From Clostridiales bacterium (GTDB lineage Bacteria > Bacillota > Clostridia > Oscillospirales > Oscillospiraceae), in the NCBI GenBank assembly GCA_019422005.1, contig JAHZEF010000006.1, positions 17,045 to 32,132 on the forward strand: 15,088 bases of DNA, in the 5' to 3' direction. The translations under genes were made by a program, and so were the position numbers. The notes below the pieces were generated by a model. It saw only the letters and a list, made by a program, of their open reading frames with translations. It made no database searches and was not told where the DNA came from. Below, piece after piece: positions 13,866-15,088 of this stretch. Numbering within the stretch: position 1 is the stretch's first letter; the number at the start of each line of letters is the position of its first letter.

Positions 13866-15088
13866 TTATTTGGCGGCGGCGACAGCGCTGACCGTCAGCG
13901 TATTGCCGTCATATTTGTTTCTCCGGAACAGCAGATAGCCCAGGAGGGCCAGAAGCACAATGGCGGCTGCCGTTCCGATTCCGAACCCGGCTCCCGTGAA
14001 GAGCAGGCCCAGCTGATAGACGATCAGGGAAATGGCGTAGGCGAAGGCACACATGTAACCGATGGCGCCCAGGGTCCACTTGCCGTTGTTCATCTCCCGC
14101 TTGATGGCGCCCATGGCGGCGAAGCAGGGGGCGCAGAGCAGGTTGAAGATCATGAAGCTGTATGCAGCCAGCTGCGAATAGTGCGCAGCGACAGCGGCCC
14201 ACAGCATGGGGTCATCCTCAGCGACCTCAGCGCCCACATGGAACAGAACGCCGAAGGTGGAAACCACGTTTTCCTTGGCGATCAGACCGGTGATGGTAGC
14301 GACTGTGGACTGCCAGTCGCCGAAGCCCAGCGGCCGGAAGAGGAAGGCAATGGCGGTGCCCACGGCTGCAAGCAGGGAATGGTTGTTGTCTTCCACCATG
14401 CCGAACTGATAGGCCGCGCCTTCCACGCCGCCGTTGACATTGCCGAAGCCCTGGAGGAACCAGAGAATGATGGAAGAGGCCAGGATGATGGTGCCGGCGC
14501 GCTTGATGAAGGACCAGCCGCGTTCCCAGGTTGCGCGGAGGACGTTGCTGGCGGCGGGGACATGGTAGGTGGGCAGCTCCATGACAAAGGGAGCCGGATC
14601 TCCGGAGAACATCTTGGTCTTTTTCAGGATGATGCCGGAGACGATAATGGCGGCCACGCCGATGAAGTAGGCGGAAACGGCCACCAGGCCGCTGCCGTTG
14701 AACAGCGCGCCGGCGAACAGGCCGATGATGGGCATCTTTGCGCCGCAGGGCACAAAGCAGGTGGTCATGATGGTCATGCGGCGGTCGCGCTCATTTTCGA
14801 TGGTACGGGAAGCCATGACGCCGGGGACGCCGCAGCCGGAGCCGATCAGCATGGGAATGAAGCTTTTGCCGGACAGGCCGAATTTACGGAAGATCCGGTC
14901 CATGATGAAAGCGACGCGGGCCATGTAGCCAATGTCTTCCAAAATGGCAAGCATCAGGAAGAGGACCAGCATCTGCGGAACAAAGCCGAGCACGGCGCCG
15001 ACGCCGGCGACGATGCCGTCAGACACCAGGCCGACCAGCCAGGCAGCGCAGCCCCATCCTTCCAGGAGCGCGCGGGAGCCTTCCTGCA
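13866..15088 (-). CDS. feoB: Ferrous iron transporter FeoB, C-terminal part (5' partial)
   Basis: The membrane part of the GTP-driven Fe(II) importer; the frame stays open to the window edge, so the G-protein domain lies outside. Within the 406 visible residues (numbered from 15086) are the two gate-like segments that define FeoB: GSGCGVPGVMASRTIENERD (82-101) with the conserved Cys in GCGVPG, and CFVPCGAKMP (110-119). GLIAKENVVSTFGVL (267-281) and the Cys-containing LCAPCFAAMGAIKREM (317-332) follow, with several hydrophobic helices throughout. A GTG at 15026 is internal (it encodes Val in LVSDGIV), not a start. The C-terminus is a short tail after the last helix. The next gene on this strand is the Cys-rich miniprotein, 12 bases on; feoA, if present, would lie outside. 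Confidence 0.96.
   Translation of the reverse strand, partial: QEGSRALLEGWGCAAWLVGLVSDGIVAGVGAVLGFVPQMLVLFLMLAILEDIGYMARVAFIMDRIFRKFGLSGKSFIPMLIGSGCGVPGVMASRTIENERDRRMTIMTTCFVPCGAKMPIIGLFAGALFNGSGLVAVSAYFIGVAAIIVSGIILKKTKMFSGDPAPFVMELPTYHVPAASNVLRATWERGWSFIKRAGTIILASSIILWFLQGFGNVNGGVEGAAYQFGMVEDNNHSLLAAVGTAIAFLFRPLGFGDWQSTVATITGLIAKENVVSTFGVLFHVGAEVAEDDPMLWAAVAAHYSQLAAYSFMIFNLLCAPCFAAMGAIKREMNNGKWTLGAIGYMCAFAYAISLIVYQLGLLFTGAGFGIGTAAAIVLLALLGYLLFRRNKYDGNTLTVSAVAAAK

Overview
The window looks like chromosomal DNA of a GC-rich, low-GC-lineage Firmicute (Bacillota), most likely a gut-type clostridium of the Oscillospiraceae/Ruminococcaceae kind. That placement is inferred from the gene set rather than from any marker gene: strong purine-rich ribosome sites, an SLH plus Big_2 surface protein, a small Hanks-type kinase beside a helix-turn-helix gene, and a feoB gene followed by a FeoB-associated cysteine-rich miniprotein. 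No rRNA, tRNA, CRISPR array, phage gene or transposase was seen.

Bases 1-8937, plus strand: one peptide uptake and breakdown operon. It runs from a family 5 solute-binding protein (5' end cut by the window), through two Dpp/Opp-type permeases and a single protein with two ATPase domains, to a DUF917 (S-methyl-thiohydantoin desulfurase-like) protein, an M20 PepV/Sapep-like dipeptidase and an M29/NicX-like putative metallopeptidase. Gaps downstream of the first permease are 4-23 bases, so these genes are probably co-transcribed. A 250-base leader with two terminator-like hairpins separates the binding-protein gene from the rest, which would allow excess binding protein over transporter. The logic is binding and import of short peptides or related compounds, then hydrolysis in the cytoplasm. 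The first ATPase domain has lost its switch histidine. A strong bidirectional terminator closes the operon.

Bases 8969-13564: a divergent surface/signalling module. To the left (minus strand) lie an XRE-like helix-turn-helix gene and, after it, a secreted protein with SLH and two Big_2 domains plus an unrecognised C-terminal region. To the right (plus strand) lie a compact Ser/Thr kinase and, with no intervening base, a protein with a zinc ribbon, one membrane helix and a predicted extracellular beta-helix. The AT-rich gap between the two arms holds face-to-face promoter candidates and a perfect 12-base palindrome. This four-gene unit is the best candidate here for an undescribed system, for example phosphorylation-linked control of a cell-surface protein.

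Bases 13632-15088, minus strand: the 3' part of a ferrous iron transport operon, with the C-terminal half of FeoB (cut by the window end), a 53-residue FeoB-associated Cys-rich membrane protein and a 17-bp terminator hairpin.
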